Positions 20,542 through 29,268 of a stretch of DNA of 64,000 nt are shown in pieces; position 1 is the first letter of the stretch, and each line of letters opens with the position of its first letter. The stretch is taken from the NCBI RefSeq assembly GCF_003626595.1, contig NZ_RBAK01000001.1, positions 372,001-436,000 on the forward strand, read 5' to 3'. A program made the translations under genes and the position numbers. This stretch comes from Micromonospora endolithica. GTDB taxonomy: Bacteria; Actinomycetota; Actinomycetes; Mycobacteriales; Micromonosporaceae. Below the pieces are notes generated by a model that ran no database searches, was not told the origin of the DNA, and worked only from the letters and a program-made list of their open reading frames with translations.

Positions 20542-20709
20542 TCGGGCCCGACCGCAACGGCGGTGTTCCATTTACACGACTGCAACGACCGCGTCTCCGC
20601 CGGTTAGCCGGATCCCGGCAGGATTGGTCCCGATCCAGTTGCTCGCCTGACCGGCATCGATCCCGGTGCCGGTCGGCGTGCGCTCGGCAGACAACTCCAA
20701 GGGGGCCGC

Positions 20710-22041
20710 ATGTCACCGGACGCCGACGTGATCGACATCAACCCGGCCCGGCACCAGCGCGTGCTGATGCTCTCCTGGGAGTACCCACCGGTGCTGGTCG
20801 GCGGCCTCGGCCGGCACGTGCACGCCCTGTCGGTGGCCCTCGCCGCCGCCGGGCACGAGGTCACCGTCGTCACCCGGCACACCGAGGGCGCGCCACTGGA
20901 GGAGTACGCCGACGGCGTCCGCGTCGTCCGCGCCGCCGAGGACCCGGTCACCTTCCCGCTGGCCACCTCGTCCCTGCTGGCCTGGACGATGGCGTTCAAC
21001 CACACCCTGACCCGCGCCGCCCTGCGCGCCACCGAGTCCGGCTCGTACGACGTCATCCACGCCCACGACTGGCTCGTCGCGCACACCGCGGTCACCCTCG
21101 CCGAGCACCTGGACCTGCCGCTGGTCACCACGATCCACGCCACCGAGGCCGGCCGGCACCAGGGCTGGCTGCCGGAGGAGATGAACCGCACCATCCACGG
21201 CGTCGAGCACTGGCTGAGCAACGCCTCCACCCGCCTGGTGGCGTGCTCGGGCTACATGCGCGACCAGGTCGCCACGCTGTTCGACGTGCCGGACGGCCTG
21301 ATCGACGTGGTGCCCAACGGGGTCGACGACCGCGCCTGGCACGCCCGGCCCCGGGCGGTCGCCGCCGCCCGCGCGCGGTTCGCCGGGGACGGGCCGCTGA
21401 TCGGGTACGCCGGCCGGCTGGTCTACGAGAAGGGCGTGCAGCACCTGGTGGACGCGCTGCCGCACCTGCGTGAGCGGCACCCGGGGCTGCGGGTGGTGAT
21501 CGCCGGGGACGGCCCCTACCGGGACGAACTGGTGGACCGGGCCCGACAGCTGAACCTCGGTGACACGGTCCGCTTCGCCGGTTTCCTGGACGCCACCCAG
21601 CTGCCGGCCGTGCTGGCGGCCACCGACGCGACCGTGGTGCCGAGCCTCTACGAGCCGTTCGGGATGGTGGCGCTGGAGGCCGCGGCCGCCGGCGCGCCGC
21701 TGGCCGTGGCGCGGACCGGCGGGCTGGCCGAGATCGTGGAGCCGGGTGTCACCGGGGTGACCTTCCCGCACAGCGACCCGGACGCGCTCGCCGGTGCGGT
21801 CGGCTCGCTGCTCGGCGACGACGTCTTCGCCCGGCGGGTGGCCCGGCGGGCCCGCCGGATGGTCGGCGAGCGGTACGGCTGGGCGACCATCGCGGCCCGC
21901 ACCGCCGCCACCTACGCCACCGCCCGCCGGGAGCACGGGCCGGTGCGGGTCCGCCGGGCCGCCGCCCGGCTCGCCGGTGGCCGGCGGGCGGTCGTCATCC
22001 CGGAGGGGAACCTCCTCGCGGTCGGCGGGGCTGCCTGCTAG
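20710..22041 (+). CDS. GT4-family glycosyltransferase
   Basis: A 443-residue GT-B-fold glycosyltransferase. The N-terminal domain starts after a short tail with RVLMLSWEYPPVLVGGLGRH, the loop that binds the donor phosphate in GlgA/GlgM-like enzymes. The second domain has IGYAGRLVYEKGVQHLVDAL and the E-x7-E-type segment PSLYEPFGMVALEAAAAGAP. Actinobacterial proteins with this start are often annotated as glycogen synthase-like GT4 enzymes using ADP- or UDP-glucose; sequence alone does not fix donor or acceptor. ATG 20710 follows AAGGGGG at good spacing. Its place after a debranching enzyme fits alpha-glucan synthesis. Confidence 0.88.
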   Translation: MSPDADVIDINPARHQRVLMLSWEYPPVLVGGLGRHVHALSVALAAAGHEVTVVTRHTEGAPLEEYADGVRVVRAAEDPVTFPLATSSLLAWTMAFNHTLTRAALRATESGSYDVIHAHDWLVAHTAVTLAEHLDLPLVTTIHATEAGRHQGWLPEEMNRTIHGVEHWLSNASTRLVACSGYMRDQVATLFDVPDGLIDVVPNGVDDRAWHARPRAVAAARARFAGDGPLIGYAGRLVYEKGVQHLVDALPHLRERHPGLRVVIAGDGPYRDELVDRARQLNLGDTVRFAGFLDATQLPAVLAATDATVVPSLYEPFGMVALEAAAAGAPLAVARTGGLAEIVEPGVTGVTFPHSDPDALAGAVGSLLGDDVFARRVARRARRMVGERYGWATIAARTAATYATARREHGPVRVRRAAARLAGGRRAVVIPEGNLLAVGGAAC

Positions 22042-22122
22042 GCGAGACGGATTTCCGCCCACAGTGGATAGGCGAGTCCCGATCCCCTGACTAAGGTGTA
22101 CGCCGGGCGGGGGTGGGACATC

Positions 22123-24633
22123 GTGGAGCAGCGGCTGGTCGCCGGACGATACCGGCTGTTCGAGCTGGTCGGGCGGGGTGGCATGGGCCGGGTCTGGCGG
22201 GCCCGCGACGAGCTGCTGCACCGCGAGGTGGCGGTGAAGCAGGTGGTCCCACCGAGCTGGCTGACCGAGGACGAGAGCACCGAGCTGCGCGCCCGCGCGC
22301 TGCGCGAGGCGCGCACCGCCGCGCGCGTCGACCACCCCAACGTGGTACGGGTCTACGACGTGGTGCGGTTCGGGGACAGTCCGTGGATCGTGATGGAGTA
22401 CGTCCCCTCCCGGTCGCTCCAGGACATCCTGGACGCCGAGGGGCCGCTGCCGCCGGCCCGCGCCGCCTCGGTCGGGCTGGCCCTGCTCGCCGGCCTGCGT
22501 GCCGCGCACGGCGCGGGCGTCCTGCACCGGGACGTGAAGCCGCAGAACGTGCTCGTCGCCCCGGACGGGCGGGTGCTGCTGACCGACTTCGGGCTCGCCG
22601 TGTTCGACGGCGGAGACGGGGCGATGACCCGACCGGGCATGGTTCTCGGCTCCCCGCAGTACGTCGCACCGGAGCGCGCCGCCGACGGCGTCTCCAGCGT
22701 GGCGGCCGACCTGTGGTCGCTGGGCGCGACGTTGTACGCCGCGGTGGAGGGCCAGTCCCCGTACGCCCGGGCCAGCGCGATGGCGACGCTCAGCGCGCTG
22801 GCCAGCGGCCCGCCCGATCCGGTCCGCCGCGCCGGACCGCTGGCCCCGGCGCTGGCCGGGCTGTTGCGGCGGGATCCCGCGCAGCGGACCGACCACGAGG
22901 AGACCCGCCGGCGGCTGGCGCGGGCGGCGGGCGAACCCGCGGCCGGGCGGCAGCCCGCCACCGTGCCCGCCGACGCGGAGCGGACGCTTCCGCTGGCCCG
23001 CGGGGCCGGCCCACGACCCACCGCCGGCCAGGCGATCGACAGCACGGCCCGGCACACCGTCCCGCCCGCTCCGCCGCCGACCCGGCCGGCGGTCCGCCCG
23101 GCCGGCGAAACCCCCCGCGCTCTGCCCGCGACCCCGGTGGTGGGCCGCCCGGCCGACGAGACCCCCCGCGCTCTGCCCGCGGCCCCGGTCGTGGGCCGGC
23201 TGGGCGCCGCGCCACGGGCCGCGGCGGTGTCGCCGGCCCTGGACGACGCACCGACCGTCCCGCAGCGGCCGGGTGCCCGACCGCAGATCTCCGGCCTGGA
23301 CCCGGACGAGGCGCCGACCGCCCCGCAACACCCCCACACCAGCGCCGCGACCGTCCCGGCGCCGACCAGCCCCGCCCCGACCAGTCCCGCCCCGACCGAC
23401 CCACCCGCCGACACCGACGAGGCGCCGACCGTCCCCCAGCACTCTCCCACGCTGCGCGCCGTGGCCGCCCCGGCACCGACCAGTCCCGCCCCGACCGGCG
23501 CACCCGCCGACACCGACGAGGCGCCGACCGTCCGCCAGCACTCCCCCACGCTGCGCGTCCCGGCCGCCCCGGCACCGGACGACCTCGCCCCGACCGACGC
23601 CGACGAGGCGCCGACCGTCCCGCAACACCCGCACGCCGGCACCGCGACCGTCCCGGCGCCGCCCGGGACCGACGCGTCCACCGGCCCGGACGAGGCACCG
23701 ACCGTCCCGCATCGCAGCCGGGTGCCGCGACGCGCGACGGCCGGCACCGACCCGCCCGGCGCGGAGAACGCCCCGACCGTCCCGCACCGGTTCGTCGCGG
23801 CGAGTCGGGTCCCGGGCGGGCCGGATCGCGGCGAGGTCGGCCGCCGGCCGGTCGGCCGCTGGGCGTTGGCGGGTACCGCGCTCCTGGTCGCGGTGGCGGC
23901 CGGTGTCGGCACCGCGCTGACCCTCGTCGGGCGCGGCACCGACCCACCCGCCACCACGCCGCTGACCGTGGGCGCTCCCGGCGGGCAGCCGGACGACCGC
24001 CCGGAGAAGCGGGGCCCGCGGGGCCGGGCACCCGGCGATCCGCGCGCCGCCCTCACCGGCGCCGGTTACGACGCGGGCCAGGGTCGGCCCGGCCCCCCAC
24101 CGGGAGGTCGACCGCCGCCGCCGTTCCCCTGCGTCCGGCCGGACGTCGTCGGCACACCGGTCGACGCCGCCACGGCGCCGGCCGAGGCGTCCTTCCGCCC
24201 GCCCACCGGCTGGGTCTGGCACGCCGGCGACGGCTTCCACGTGGCCGTGCCCGCCGGCTGGCGCTACTCGCGGGACGGCGACGTGTCCTGCTTCCAGGAC
24301 CCGGAGACCGGCCGGGCGCTCAGCGTCGTCCCGTCCGGCGACACGACGGTCGGGGCCCTCGACCGGCTCCGGGCCGCGCGGGCCCGCGCCCAGAAGGCCG
24401 CCACCCTTCCCGGGTACACGGAGTTCCGGCTGGCCCCGACCGTGGACGCGGCGGAGTGGGAGTGCGCGTGGGACACCCCGGACGGCGGGCGGCTGCGTGC
24501 CCTACAGGTGGTGCCCGACCTCCCGGCCGGCTCGCGGTCGTTCACGCTGGGCTGGATCACCCGGGACACCGACTGGACGGCGGCGGCGGATCAGCTCGAC
24601 ACCGTCCGGACGAGCCTGCGCCCGAGCGGCTGA
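22123..24633 (+). CDS. Membrane Ser/Thr protein kinase with repeat linker
   Basis: A PknB-type kinase of 836 residues. The cytosolic kinase domain covers about residues 8-270: glycine loop GRGGMGRVW, the Lys in REVAVKQV, HRDVKPQNV (from residue 135), DFGLAVF (from 155) and SPQYVAPERA. A Pro/Ala/Thr-rich linker (about 270-575) holds seven DEAPTVPQ-like repeats. One membrane segment (about 582-604, LAGTALLVAVAAGVGTALTL) leads to an outer domain with two Cys and several Trp (GWVWHAGDGFHVAVPAGW). GTG 22123 is preferred, with GGGTGGGA ahead. The next gene is a paralogue. The outer domain is probably the sensor; the ligand is unknown. Confidence 0.92.
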   Translation: MEQRLVAGRYRLFELVGRGGMGRVWRARDELLHREVAVKQVVPPSWLTEDESTELRARALREARTAARVDHPNVVRVYDVVRFGDSPWIVMEYVPSRSLQDILDAEGPLPPARAASVGLALLAGLRAAHGAGVLHRDVKPQNVLVAPDGRVLLTDFGLAVFDGGDGAMTRPGMVLGSPQYVAPERAADGVSSVAADLWSLGATLYAAVEGQSPYARASAMATLSALASGPPDPVRRAGPLAPALAGLLRRDPAQRTDHEETRRRLARAAGEPAAGRQPATVPADAERTLPLARGAGPRPTAGQAIDSTARHTVPPAPPPTRPAVRPAGETPRALPATPVVGRPADETPRALPAAPVVGRLGAAPRAAAVSPALDDAPTVPQRPGARPQISGLDPDEAPTAPQHPHTSAATVPAPTSPAPTSPAPTDPPADTDEAPTVPQHSPTLRAVAAPAPTSPAPTGAPADTDEAPTVRQHSPTLRVPAAPAPDDLAPTDADEAPTVPQHPHAGTATVPAPPGTDASTGPDEAPTVPHRSRVPRRATAGTDPPGAENAPTVPHRFVAASRVPGGPDRGEVGRRPVGRWALAGTALLVAVAAGVGTALTLVGRGTDPPATTPLTVGAPGGQPDDRPEKRGPRGRAPGDPRAALTGAGYDAGQGRPGPPPGGRPPPPFPCVRPDVVGTPVDAATAPAEASFRPPTGWVWHAGDGFHVAVPAGWRYSRDGDVSCFQDPETGRALSVVPSGDTTVGALDRLRAARARAQKAATLPGYTEFRLAPTVDAAEWECAWDTPDGGRLRALQVVPDLPAGSRSFTLGWITRDTDWTAAADQLDTVRTSLRPSG

Positions 24634-24726
24634 GCAGGCAGGGGCCGACACGGCCGGCCCGCAGCGGATGAGAAAAGTCGCGGGGGTGGCTATCGTGGTG
24701 ACTCGGGGTGACCGAGGGGGAGCGGC

Positions 24727-26523
24727 GTGCGCCAGGAGCAGATCGCGGGCCGGTACCGGCTGCTCGACCTGGTCGGGACCGGTGGGATGGGCCGGGTCTG
24801 GCTGGCCCGGGACGAGATGCTGCACCGCGACGTGGCGGTCAAGGAGATCGTCCCGCCCACCTGGCTGGCCGAATCAGAGCGGGCGGAGGTGCGGCTGCGC
24901 ACGCTGCGCGAGGCGCGGACGGCCGCCCGACTCGCCCACCCCAACGTGGTACGCGTCTACGACGTGGTGCACGACCGGGGCAGCCCGTGGATCGTGATGG
25001 AGTACGTCCCGTCCCGGTCGGTGCAGCAGATCCTCGGCACCGAGGGGCCACTGGAGCCCCGCCGCGCGGCACGGATCGGGTTGGCGGTGCTGGCCGCGTT
25101 GCGGGCCGCGCACGCCGCCGGCGTACTGCACCGGGACGTTAAGCCGCACAACGTGCTGGTCGCCGACGACGGTCGGGTGGTGCTCACCGACTTCGGGCTG
25201 GCCACGTTCGTCTCCGGCGACGGTGGGATGACCGGGCCGGGCCTGGTGCTCGGCTCGCCCCAGTACGTCGCTCCGGAACGGGCCCGCGACGGCGTGTCCG
25301 ACACCCGCACCGACCTGTGGTCGCTGGGCGCCACGCTCTACGCCGCGGTGGAGGGGCAGTCGCCGTACGCCCGGGTGAACATGATGGCCACCCTCAGCGC
25401 GCTGGCCAGCGAGGACCCCACCCCCGCGCGTCGGGCCGGCCCGCTGCGTCCGGTGCTGGACGGTCTGTTGCAGCGCGACCCGGCGCGCCGGCTGACCGCC
25501 GCGGAGGCCGAGCCGCTGTTGCTCGTCGCGGCGGCGGACCACGACCGCCCGGTCGGTCCGGACCGGCCCGCGGGTTCGACCGGCCGGGCGCCGGCCGCCG
25601 GCCTGCCGGCCTGGGCCGGTCCGGGCGAACAGTCGACGCGGCCGAACCGCCCGGTGCCGGACCGCCCGGTGCCGGACCGCCCGGTGCCGAACCGCCCGGT
25701 GCCGGACCGGCTGCCCGGCGACGGAGAACCGGACCGCTCCGGCGTTGGCAGCGGGACCGCCCCCACCGATCGGGCGGCGTCGCCCGGGACCCCCCTCGGC
25801 ACGTCCGGCCCGGTGCCCGACCGGCTCGCCCGGCCGGCCGACCCGGCTTCGGCGCGACGGCGCCGGCGGCGCTGGATCGGCGCCGGCACCGCCACCGCCC
25901 TGTTCGTCGCGGCGGGGATCGGCGTCGCACTGTCCCGGCCGGATGACCCGAAGACTCCCGCACCGGGGTCGGGCGCGGGTTCACCGGCGCCCCGCCCGGC
26001 CGCTTTCGCCTGCGCCACCCCGCCACCGTCCGACGCGACACCGGTGCCGTCGGTGCCGCCGCCACCCGGGGCGTTCGCGGTCGTGCCGAACTGGACCTGG
26101 CACCAGGATCCGGCCGGCTGGCGCATCGCCGCGCCGGTGGGTTGGCTGCGCTGGACCGACGGCACGGCCACCTGCTTCCGCGAGCGCGGCGGCGCGCGGG
26201 TGCTCAGCGTGGAGAGCGGCCCGCGTCGGGCCGACCCGGTCGGATGGTGGCAGGCGGAGGAGCAACGCCTCACCGCCGACGGCAGTGGGCTGCGCCAGTA
26301 CCGCAAGGTGGACATCACCCCGCTGGACATGTTCGCCGGCGGGGCCCTGTGGGAGTGCGCCTGGACCAACGCCGTCGGGGAGCGCGTGCAGACCGCCCGG
26401 CTGCTGGCCAACACCTCCGCCGATCGTTCCTACACCGTCTCGTGGCTGACCAGGGAGTTCGACTGGGGGATCAACCGGGAGTTCTTCCTCATGATCCGGC
26501 AGAGCTTCACTCCCCTGCCCTGA
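24727..26523 (+). CDS. Membrane Ser/Thr protein kinase, paralogue of the preceding gene
   Basis: A 598-residue PknB-type kinase closely similar to its neighbour over the kinase domain: GTGGMGRVW, RDVAVKEIV, HRDVKPHNV (from residue 135), DFGLATF and SPQYVAPERA. The linker is shorter and contains a 15-bp tandem repeat coding for RPVPD units. One membrane segment lies at about 381-402. The outer domain shares the pattern WTWHQDPAGWRIAAPVGW, a Cys in ATCFRE, WECAWTN and the DWG/DWT ending with the first kinase. GTG 24727 has GAGGGGGAGCG ahead. The pair probably arose by tandem duplication and may respond to related signals. Confidence 0.92.
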   Translation: MRQEQIAGRYRLLDLVGTGGMGRVWLARDEMLHRDVAVKEIVPPTWLAESERAEVRLRTLREARTAARLAHPNVVRVYDVVHDRGSPWIVMEYVPSRSVQQILGTEGPLEPRRAARIGLAVLAALRAAHAAGVLHRDVKPHNVLVADDGRVVLTDFGLATFVSGDGGMTGPGLVLGSPQYVAPERARDGVSDTRTDLWSLGATLYAAVEGQSPYARVNMMATLSALASEDPTPARRAGPLRPVLDGLLQRDPARRLTAAEAEPLLLVAAADHDRPVGPDRPAGSTGRAPAAGLPAWAGPGEQSTRPNRPVPDRPVPDRPVPNRPVPDRLPGDGEPDRSGVGSGTAPTDRAASPGTPLGTSGPVPDRLARPADPASARRRRRRWIGAGTATALFVAAGIGVALSRPDDPKTPAPGSGAGSPAPRPAAFACATPPPSDATPVPSVPPPPGAFAVVPNWTWHQDPAGWRIAAPVGWLRWTDGTATCFRERGGARVLSVESGPRRADPVGWWQAEEQRLTADGSGLRQYRKVDITPLDMFAGGALWECAWTNAVGERVQTARLLANTSADRSYTVSWLTREFDWGINREFFLMIRQSFTPLP

Positions 26524-26623
26524 GGCTCCCCAGTGGACCGACCGGGCGATGCCCCTGCGACTCCGGGCCGAACTACAGTGACGTAGTTTTGGCGCTCAAG
26601 ATCCCCGGGGAGGGTGAGCCGAC

Positions 26624-27433
26624 ATGATGGGACCGTCCCACGCGCTGTCCGGCGCGGCGGTGTGGTTGACCGGGTCGTGGGCGCTGGACCACTTCTACGA
26701 CTACCACCAGTCGCCGCTGGCGATCGCGGTCGGCACGGCGGTCTGCGCCGGCGGCGCGCTCTTCCCCGACCTCGACCTGTCCGGCAAGGTGACCCGCAAC
26801 CAGGGCGGTGCCACCGTCGCCCGGACGTTCGGCGTGTTCTCGCTGTTCATCGCCGAGGTGACGGAGAAGGTGTCGCTCGGGGTCTACTACGCCACCAAAC
26901 TGAGCCGGGACCCCCGCCGCAACAACGGCCACCGCACCCTGACCCACACACTGCCGTTCACCGCGCTGGTCGGCTGGGGCACCACCGCGCTCTGCGCCGC
27001 GTACGGCAAGTGGGCGGTCATCGGCATTCTGTTCTTCATGTTCGGCCTGGCGCTGCGGGGCCTGTTCGACGAGTGGGCCGAACGCGCCGGCTGGGTGATC
27101 GTGACCCTGGCGTCGCTCGCGGCGGCCTGGTTCACCTTCGCCACCCTGCCCGGCGACCGCGGCTATCCGATGATCGGTCTGGCGGTCGGGGTGGGCTGCT
27201 TCGTGCACATCATCGGTGACATGATCACCCGGGCCGGGGTGCCGATCCTCTGGCCGATCCCGATCAAGCGCCGGATGTGGACGATGATCAGCCTGCCGGA
27301 CCGGATCGCCCTGCGCGCCGGCGGCAAGACCGAGGTGGTGGTGGTCCGCACCGCGCTGACCGTCATCTCGGTGCTCGCCGCCGTCGGGCTGGTCGCCCCG
27401 TCGGTCCTGCAACGCTTCAACATCGACGTGTGA
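26624..27433 (+). CDS. YdjM-like membrane-bound metal-dependent hydrolase
   Basis: A 269-residue inner-membrane protein of the YdjM/COG1988 family. The first lines show the family pattern GPSHALSGAAVW, GGALFPDLDLSGKVTR and, later, NNGHRTLTHTLPFTAL; the conserved His and Asp residues are predicted metal ligands. Four or more hydrophobic segments follow, and a last one comes near residue 240. Start ATG 26624 has GGAGGGTGAG about 8 bases ahead. The gene is followed 5 bases after its stop by the amidohydrolase gene, so they are likely cotranscribed. The reaction is not known for this family. Confidence 0.85.
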   Translation: MMGPSHALSGAAVWLTGSWALDHFYDYHQSPLAIAVGTAVCAGGALFPDLDLSGKVTRNQGGATVARTFGVFSLFIAEVTEKVSLGVYYATKLSRDPRRNNGHRTLTHTLPFTALVGWGTTALCAAYGKWAVIGILFFMFGLALRGLFDEWAERAGWVIVTLASLAAAWFTFATLPGDRGYPMIGLAVGVGCFVHIIGDMITRAGVPILWPIPIKRRMWTMISLPDRIALRAGGKTEVVVVRTALTVISVLAAVGLVAPSVLQRFNIDV

Positions 27434-27438
27434 CCGGG

Positions 27439-28341
27439 ATGAGCGGAGCCGAGCCGCCGCCGGCCGACGCGGAGGTGCCCGCGTTCTGGCGGTCCCTCGG
27501 GCTGCCCGGCCTCGCCGACGTGCACGTGCACTTCCTGCCACCGCGACTGCTGCGGCGGGTCTGGGCCTACTTCGACGCGGCCGGTCCGCTGGTCGGCACC
27601 GAGTGGCCGATCCGGTACCGGTGGAGCGACGCCGAACGGGTCGCCCACCTGCGCCGGCTCGGGGTCCGGGCGTTCAGCGCGCTCGCGTACGCCCACCGGC
27701 CCGGCATGGCGGCGGAGCTGAACCGGTGGACGCTGGACTTCGCCGCGACCACGCCGGGTTGCCTGCCCTCGGCCACGTTCTTCCCCGAGCCGGCGGCCGA
27801 GCGGTACGTGGCCGACGCCCTCGACGCCGGCGCCCGGGTGTTCAAGGTGCACGTGCAGGTCGGCGGCTTCGCGCCGACCGACCCGGCGCTGGACCGGGTC
27901 TGGGGGACGCTGGCCGACGCGGGCGTCCCGGTGGTGACGCACGTCGGGCACGCGCCGGTCGGCACCCCCCACACCGGACCGGAGCCGTTCGCCGCGCTGC
28001 TCGCCCGGCACCCCACGCTCAGCGCGGTGGTGGCGCACCTCGGCGCGCCGGACTACCGGGCGTTCCTCGACCTGGCCGAGTCCCATCCGCGGGTCCGGCT
28101 GGACACCACCATGGCGTTCACGCCGTTCTTCGACCGGTTCGTGCCCTTCCCGGCCGCGGAGCGGCCCCGGCTGCGGGCGCTCGGGCTGGCCGGCAAGGTG
28201 CTGCTGGGCAGCGACTTCCCGAACATCCCCTACCCGTACGCGGACCAGCTCACCGGACTGGCCCGGCTGGACCTGGGCGACGACTGGCTGCGCGCGGTCT
28301 GCTGGCAGAACGCCGCCGACCTGTTCGACCTGGACGGATAG
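27439..28341 (+). CDS. Amidohydrolase-family metal-dependent hydrolase
   Basis: A 300-residue TIM-barrel protein of the amidohydrolase (Amidohydro_2) group. Metal-ligand candidates are the H-x-H in LADVHVHFLPP near residue 25, His in FKVHVQVGGF, His residues in VVTHVGHAP, the VVAHLGAPDY strand and the late Asp in LLGSDFPNIPYPY. The enzyme is cytosolic; the substrate is not evident, with a decarboxylase or lactonase-type reaction possible for this branch. ATG 27439 starts 5 bases after the stop of the YdjM-like gene, which suggests an operon. Confidence 0.85.
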   Translation: MSGAEPPPADAEVPAFWRSLGLPGLADVHVHFLPPRLLRRVWAYFDAAGPLVGTEWPIRYRWSDAERVAHLRRLGVRAFSALAYAHRPGMAAELNRWTLDFAATTPGCLPSATFFPEPAAERYVADALDAGARVFKVHVQVGGFAPTDPALDRVWGTLADAGVPVVTHVGHAPVGTPHTGPEPFAALLARHPTLSAVVAHLGAPDYRAFLDLAESHPRVRLDTTMAFTPFFDRFVPFPAAERPRLRALGLAGKVLLGSDFPNIPYPYADQLTGLARLDLGDDWLRAVCWQNAADLFDLDG

Positions 28342-28384
28342 GCGCAACGGGCCCGGTTGGTTCGTGCGGCGCGCGGGGCGGCGG

Positions 28385-28996
28385 TCAGACGCCGACGCGT
28401 TGCGGTGGGACGGTCAGGCCGTAGAGCGCCATCAGCTCCGGGGTGTCGACCCGGCTACCGTCGGCCACCGAGTCGCAGGCGATGTCGACGATCTGGTCCT
28501 TGTGCGCCAACAGGTACGGCCGCGCGCCCACGTCGGCGCTGGCCAGGGTGGCGATGCCGGACCAGTGCCGGCGGCCGAACAGCATCGGGTAGCCGCGCAG
28601 CCCGGCGTAGGTGGCGCAGACCAGCACGTCCGGGTACGGCAGGGCGGTCACCCGGCGTACCGCCGCCGCGGTCAGGCCAGGCATGTCGACGGGGACCACC
28701 ACCACGGCCTCGATCCCGTCGTCGTCGAGGGCGGACAGGCCGGCCCGGATGGACGAGCCGACCCCGGTGCCCCAGGCCCGGTTGACCACCACCGTCGCCC
28801 GGGTCAGGTCGGCGGTCTCCCGCACCTGGTCGGCCGCGGCGCCCAGCACGACCACGATCCGCTCGCAGCCCGCCTCGGTCATCGTGTCGATCATCTGGTT
28901 GACCAGAGGCTTCTCCCCCTGGTGCAACAGGGCCTCGGGGCCACCGATCCGGCGTCCCCCGCCCGCGGCGATGATCATTCCTGCGATCCGGTTCAG
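28385..28996 (-). CDS. MobA/MocA-like nucleotidyltransferase, probable CTG start
   Basis: A protein of about 203 residues of the NTP_transf_3 group, which moves a nucleotide onto molybdopterin or a small acceptor. The P-loop-like start is IAGMIIAAGGGRRIGGPEAL; GTGVGSSIRAGLSAL and VVVPVDMPGLTAAAVRR are further family motifs. Homologues begin just before IAG, but ATG 28978 would remove those residues and has no good binding site. GGAGGGAG at 29009-29002 stands 8 bases before CTG 28996, giving a complete N-terminus. I therefore propose a CTG start, with ATG 28978 as fallback. It converges with the amidohydrolase gene. Confidence 0.78.
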   Translation of the reverse strand: MNRIAGMIIAAGGGRRIGGPEALLHQGEKPLVNQMIDTMTEAGCERIVVVLGAAADQVRETADLTRATVVVNRAWGTGVGSSIRAGLSALDDDGIEAVVVVPVDMPGLTAAAVRRVTALPYPDVLVCATYAGLRGYPMLFGRRHWSGIATLASADVGARPYLLAHKDQIVDIACDSVADGSRVDTPELMALYGLTVPPQRVGV

Positions 28997-29268
28997 CTGC
29001 GCTCCCTCCAGAGTGGGCCGGGCGAGCGCGGTGGCCCGTCCGTCCCGTCGTACGCACACCGGTTGCAACGAACGCGAACGGAGGGGAGTAGCGGGGCAAA
29101 ACGCATCGATTAGGCATCTATCGCGGATTCCCGGCGGGTGCCTGGGGTCATCCGGTTGGCCGTGGCACCCCGTCCACGCAAGATGGACTGGCTTCATTGG
29201 AATCGCGGTGTCCGATCGAGGTCTTCAGCCCGACATCAATGACACCGAGTGGATCTAGCGGCCGGAAC

